Assembly: GCA_015680685.1 (NCBI GenBank)
Contig: MNCI01016273.1
Span: 247,433-311,432 of the forward strand
Source: Gnetum montanum
Lineage: Eukaryota; Streptophyta; Gnetopsida; Gnetales; Gnetaceae
Direction: 5' to 3'
Length of the DNA: 64,000 nt
The position numbers were made by a program, and so were the translations under genes. Under the pieces are notes generated by a model. That model had not been told where the DNA came from, ran no database searches, and was given only the letters and a program-made list of their open reading frames with translations. Below, in pieces: positions 59,895 to 64,000 of this stretch (the first letter of the stretch is position 1; every line of letters begins with the position of its first letter).

Positions 59895-61360
59895 CGATAT
59901 GGTGGGCAATGCATCATCACTCTTCAAATGAAGCTTTCTGGTTGTTCATACTTACAACGGTCCCTCCCCTGTCAATTTTGATTGTTTCCAACAAACCCAT
60001 TTAATCATTTATTTGGGTCACCTTCTCATTTATCTTCCATTTCTGTTTTCCAACAATAATGTGATTAGCATTTTTATTCTGGAGGATCAGTCATCATTGA
60101 CTTTCTATGGATTTTGAAATCAGTGATTTATAAGAGACCCTGTCATCTTAGATAGCCTCGGTCATTACTATATTTAGAATATGTTATTTTTTTTTTCTCA
60201 GGAAAGCTAAGCCGCGAGGCCAACCAATTATTGAAACCGAAATTTATCCGGGTCCAAGACCTGAACCGAGTACCATCACACAAGAAAAGATCATACAATT
60301 TTTACTGCAACATTATATTTTTGTTAAACTATTAAATACGAATGTTTAATACATTACTTTATTTTTTAACCTATTAAATAAGAATGTCCAATATGCATAC
60401 CCTAACTTTATCATGCCTGGGGCTTTTTGATTGGTCTTCATATTCATTTATTTTATTAGAGGATCTTCTACCCTCCCCTATTGTAATTGTTGGGGTTTCA
60501 CCCCTCATTATATAAATGACCAAACTTTCCCTGAAAAGAAGAAGAAGAATGTCTAACACAAAAATATTTCACAAAAATGGCCAGACTACTTTACTATTGT
60601 AGTAATTGAATCCATAACCTTTTAATTGAGATGTCATTATCTTGACTATAGATTTTACTCTATGTTATTTACTTTTGAACAAAGTAAAAAACAATAAAAC
60701 CAAAATTTACTAATGTATCCTCTTAATGTCAACATCTAGAATAATTTTGCAAGCAAACTGGAGGATATTCTATGATAAAAATTCAAAAAAACCAACACCA
60801 AATCCAAATACTTCTAATAAAGAATTGAAGACTATAGCTAATAAATATAATTTGATGGAGCACATGCAATTAAAAATTTTAATATTTAGAAGTCTTTAGA
60901 ATTCCAAGTTCTCTTAAATGCTCTAATGCATCTTTTAAGTGAGCACTTTATGTTCTATTTTAAGAAGAATAATCCAAGCTCTTAATATAGAACTAATTTT
61001 TTTCTTTTACTATTTTAAATGTTACATGCACTTAAGTCATTTCCAATTCAAATTATACATTAATGTAGGATCTTGAGCAGATAAGATGTTTTGATGATGC
61101 TTAAAAAAAATTCTTTCTTATTTCCAAAAGATCATCATGCAAATTAAGAATAAAAGAATCATTGTGTTTTGAACAATGTTAACCATCATCTAGAATATTG
61201 ATTTAGATTATTAATAGAGATGTAACAATGTTTTCAAGATAAATACCTTAACTTTCATCTACCATGAATGAATTTATCCAAAAAGGTAGGAAACTTTGAC
61301 TTCATGATTTTTAATAAATAATTTAGCTACTCTAATAAGTGTTATTCTACCTTCTTAATA
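59895..61360. other. Downstream flank of the GDSL gene, no gene seen
   Basis: AT-rich, with a T run at 60188-60198. The minus-strand ORF at 60374-60559 has no domain. I see nothing else to support. Confidence 0.4.
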
Positions 61361-61361
61361 A

Positions 61362-61401
61362 TGAGGTGTTCGCTTAGTGGTAAAACTTTTGATTTGGTAG
61401 C
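61362..61401 (+). repeat. Possible SINE head cut by an LTR insertion
   Basis: GGTGTTCGCTTAGTGGTAAA resembles the start of a tRNA-derived SINE, with one mismatch to the A-box consensus (TRGCNNAGYNGG). It stops at the LTR border. The rest would lie beyond the element, outside the window. Confidence 0.25.
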
Positions 61402-62229
61402 TGATGAGTGGCGGATATACCCCTACACTCAACCATACAAATATGAGCATTTTCACGCGCGATCCGGTCAAACTCCGCAGACAAACTAGTTGTGGCTCCT
61501 AGATCGTTAACCTTAGGTCGCAGTTCGTTGTCTTCCCACCTGGACTAGTATTTATATTTTTCACATATGGTTTAGTCCAGAGTGAGGTGTATGATATGTT
61601 CCTAATTCTAACGCTACTCCTGAAGGCAATGGAAAGTAATATTAACTAAGATAAGCTAAGAAGAAAAGGGTAAGAAAATCTAATCTAGCCTAAGTGCGAT
61701 GAGCAACCAATTCCTTGATCATCCGTACACATCTTGGACTTCGTGCATGACTACCACTGGGATTACCAAGTGCAGATCCTAGGTACGCCACTGGGTTACC
61801 AAGTAGTCACACTTAAATGCTCGTAATCAAGTTGTACTCATTCGGCGTTACTAGGAGATAAGGGTGAGAAAGAAAGTAGTAAATAACAATTAAATAAATA
61901 AACAAATAACAAAGTGAATGCTGCAATGATGACATAATCTCGATCTTTATTGCTGGTCATGTGCACGTCCAAGTACGTCACACTCGAATAAAGAATGCCG
62001 TACAATTACATTCACCACACTGCGGGTAGACACTGGAAAATAATCTAACTCTGGAGGGATCAAACTGCCAGAGTCTCCCTACTGTCTAATTCCTAATTGT
62101 CAAACAAGGAAGAGCAGCTTCTGATTTATAGACATTACGACAGATTGCAATATTGCATACGCGATATCGTAGGGAAGACGTGATATCGCATACGCGATAT
62201 TGTGGCCCATGTGATATCGCATCCCATCA
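61402..62229 (-). repeat. 3' LTR of a second relative of the gag-only element
   Basis: Reverse complement of the LTRs at 31230 and 36845 along its length, 828 bp with TG..CA ends. The GATATC array is present (62160-62225). On its inner side lies the same polypurine tract (62230-62241). Its outer neighbour GTAGC (61397-61401) should be one half of the target duplication. Confidence 0.85.
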
Positions 62230-64000
62230 TACCCCCACGACTGAATAAAAACTCATCCTTGAGTTACAAAGAGAACAAACTCCATTGATTACACAGTGGA
62301 TAGGTATGAGATTATTAACTGAAAAAAGAAATGGAATAATGTTGCAGTGTGGGAAGACACAACATAGAAAAAAATGCTACAACTACAAAAAATGGGAACT
62401 CATGTAGTTCCTGGTGGCGATGGCTCCTCCATGGGTGCTTTCCCTTTGTCATGTGCTCCAGGTTTTGAAGCTTGATGGCATTGAAGTATGGCCTGGAGCT
62501 TCTCCTCTTCAGTCTGAGGATCTTGTGTCGTCCATGCGAGTGTTCCAATGTTTGATGCAGTCGGCACCTCCCATGGACAGGATAGTTGTGGGAACATCTA
62601 GTTGGCTTTGACATACCATGCCACAAACACCCATCGTTCCTCTTCATAGGCTCTAGCTTTGTCTTTGTATTCATGAAGATCTGTTAGCCATTGAGCCAAG
62701 TCGGTTGCAACATATTTCTATCCTTGGTAGCTTACTTTTACCATCTCAAGTTCAAAATTTGCAACATCTAATTTTTCAACCAACTTCTTGCGTTTTGCAA
62801 ATTCTGCCTCATATTTGAGATGAGTGTAAGCTACCTGTTGTTCGAGCTCTATTCTTGGGCGCCCTGCTATTAACATGACAAGGTTGGCATATCTAAGGTT
62901 TGCCAACTCCATGTACTCTGTCAAGTCCTAGATCTGTAGGTCCCAATTTTTAACTTCCACTTGGTGGGCAAAGGCGTAAGTGTCCAATATGGCCCTCCAA
63001 TCAGTGTGTTAAGCACTGATAGTGTTGATTTGAGCCTTGGCCATATGGATCTCCTTCTTCAAGATTTGTTTGTACATCCCCACCTGATCACAAAAATGCT
63101 CATTGAGCTTCTCATGTTGTTTAGCCTCATTCTACCATGCGCTTATCTCAATTGCTGACTTTTGGCAAATAGCACGTACCTCCTCCATTAAGAGGGTTCG
63201 ATTCTCTCTGGCTAAATGGCTTACATCTTGGTTGACCCAAATGAATTGTTCTCATAGCTAATGAAAGTGTTCATCGAGAACATTCTTTTGTTTCTCCATA
63301 GAGGTCAACCGAAGGTTATCTGCAACCAACTACTTATTCTCTTCTTCTAAGGCCTTGAATGCCTTAAGATGCGCATGGGTTTGCGCTTCTACTGTGGAGG
63401 CATCCCAAACAGCCTTCTCCTTTTCTTCCACCACCCTATTCTCTGTGGTCAATTTGGTCAATTGCTCTATTCTGAAATTTTCTAGTTGGTTTGTGGTAAT
63501 AAATTGTAGAGGATCCTGCTATGCCGCTTGTAAGGCTACAAGCTGCTCTTGTAGTTTCTGCACTTCAGCTTCAGCATGCTCGGCCCTTACTTCGAATATG
63601 ACCAACTTCCCCTTTGTGGAAATGAGGTCTGATTGAATTGCTGTGACATCCTGAGGGATGTCAAACAGAGATGTCATTACTTGTCCTGTTTGAAGCAATC
63701 TGTCAAGTACATCCTCATGTTCTGTAGGAGTCATTGAGGTTCTAACAAGAGTTTGAGCATCCCATGCTCTTGAAAGATCTGCTAGTGGCACAACAGGTAT
63801 GTTAAAGGATTCTTTGATGTGGTCAGCGACCACTTTAGCAGCTCTTGCGGCATTCTGGTGTTGCATGACCATCATAGTGGCCCCTTCACCAATCTCTAAC
63901 TACACCTGAAAAAATGTCGTATTTCCTGAGATCTGTTGTGACCATTTACTTTCCCCTCCTCCTATTTGAATTGATAATTCACCCTTTGTGTGTTCCATTG
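62230..64000 (-). mobile_element. Interior of the second relative, running off the window
   Basis: Minus-strand interior next to its 3' LTR. The bases bordering the LTR (62230-62300) match 36770-36844 of the 6.4-kb element in reverse complement. All visible coding text belongs to the extra coiled-coil ORF. Gag, primer site and 5' LTR would be beyond 64000. Confidence 0.75.
62400..63998 (-). pseudogene. Extra coiled-coil ORF, near full length
   Basis: On the minus strand, almost one frame with a few stops. It contains SRAWDAQTLVRTSMTPTEHE, then STKGKLVIFEVRAEHAEAEV and KLQEQLVALQAA, then FRIEQLTKLTTENRV. Later come LIAGRPRIELEQQVAYTHL, KRKKLVEKLDVANFELEMVK, EEERWVFVAWYVKAN and finally EEEKLQAILQCHQASKPG with HDKGKAPMEEPSPPGTT at the end. 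Most of it is predicted coiled coil from its heptad-like leucine and glutamate/lysine pattern. The frame change near 62600 and stops at several TAG positions show decay. It is the least deleted copy of this ORF here. Confidence 0.65.

Noticed and set aside
60220-60300. Possible tRNA or SINE B-box near GGTCCAAGACCTGAACCGAG
   Set aside because: The match to the B-box consensus is poor and no A-box lies at the right distance.
62414-62611. 65-codon plus-strand ORF
   Set aside because: Antisense of the extra ORF tail of the minus-strand LTR element.

Overview
The window looks like nuclear DNA from a large-genome seed plant, most likely a gymnosperm (inference). It is AT-rich, has no dense gene content, and is built mainly from old, decayed retrotransposons. 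Only one host gene has a complete exon structure. Old coding stretches are riddled with in-frame stops, mostly TAG where a glutamine codon would fit. That is the pattern expected when methylated CAG (CHG context) decays to TAG. The assembly has one gap of 334 N (46834-47167) and a single N at 44186.

Left part, 1-26 kb: a graveyard of coding fossils and non-coding repeats. By eye I find a mitovirus-like RNA polymerase fragment (about 1061-1330), a gag fragment of a Tat/Ogre-like Ty3/gypsy element (3440-3990), a long one-frame pseudogene with superfamily-3 helicase motifs as in DNA-virus or plasmid Rep proteins (6746-8107), and a copia protease/pre-integrase fragment abutting a gypsy RNase H fragment (9400-10780, minus). 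There is also a reverse transcriptase pseudogene of group II intron/maturase type (about 11530-12650) and an unidentified minus-strand ORF fossil (18036-18830). Short palindromic repeat motifs recur at 2.5, 8.3, 16.5, 23.9 and 25.5 kb.

Middle, 29-43 kb: a decayed Helitron on the minus strand. It has an HUH Rep domain (about 40.0 kb), a Rep C-terminal part (39.2-39.5 kb) and a Pif1-like helicase (38.5-37.6 kb and 31.2-30.9 kb). Two diverged copies of an RPA-like OB-fold region lie on either side (29.3-30.6 kb and 41.2-42.5 kb). The helicase is split by a complete 6.4-kb LTR retrotransposon (31230-37609, target duplication TTTAC) that has gag but no pol. A gypsy integrase fragment with its probable 3' LTR follows (42476-44185).

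Right part, 45-64 kb: a small GC-richer gene-like island (44.95-45.6 kb), a probable LTR or promoter-like stretch, and a copia-type element with gag but no visible pol (47.5-52.2 kb, minus). This is followed by a truncated relative of the 6.4-kb element carrying a 'putative plant transposon protein' plus coiled-coil ORF (52.2-56.6 kb), and a 244-bp tandem duplication (56951-57468). Next comes a five-exon GDSL esterase/lipase gene (58167-59894, 369 residues). At the right edge is the 3' end of a second close relative of the 6.4-kb element, on the minus strand (61402 to beyond the window). The three related elements form one family: tRNA-Asp-type primer site (seen in one copy), gag, an extra coiled-coil ORF before the polypurine tract, and no pol in what is visible.
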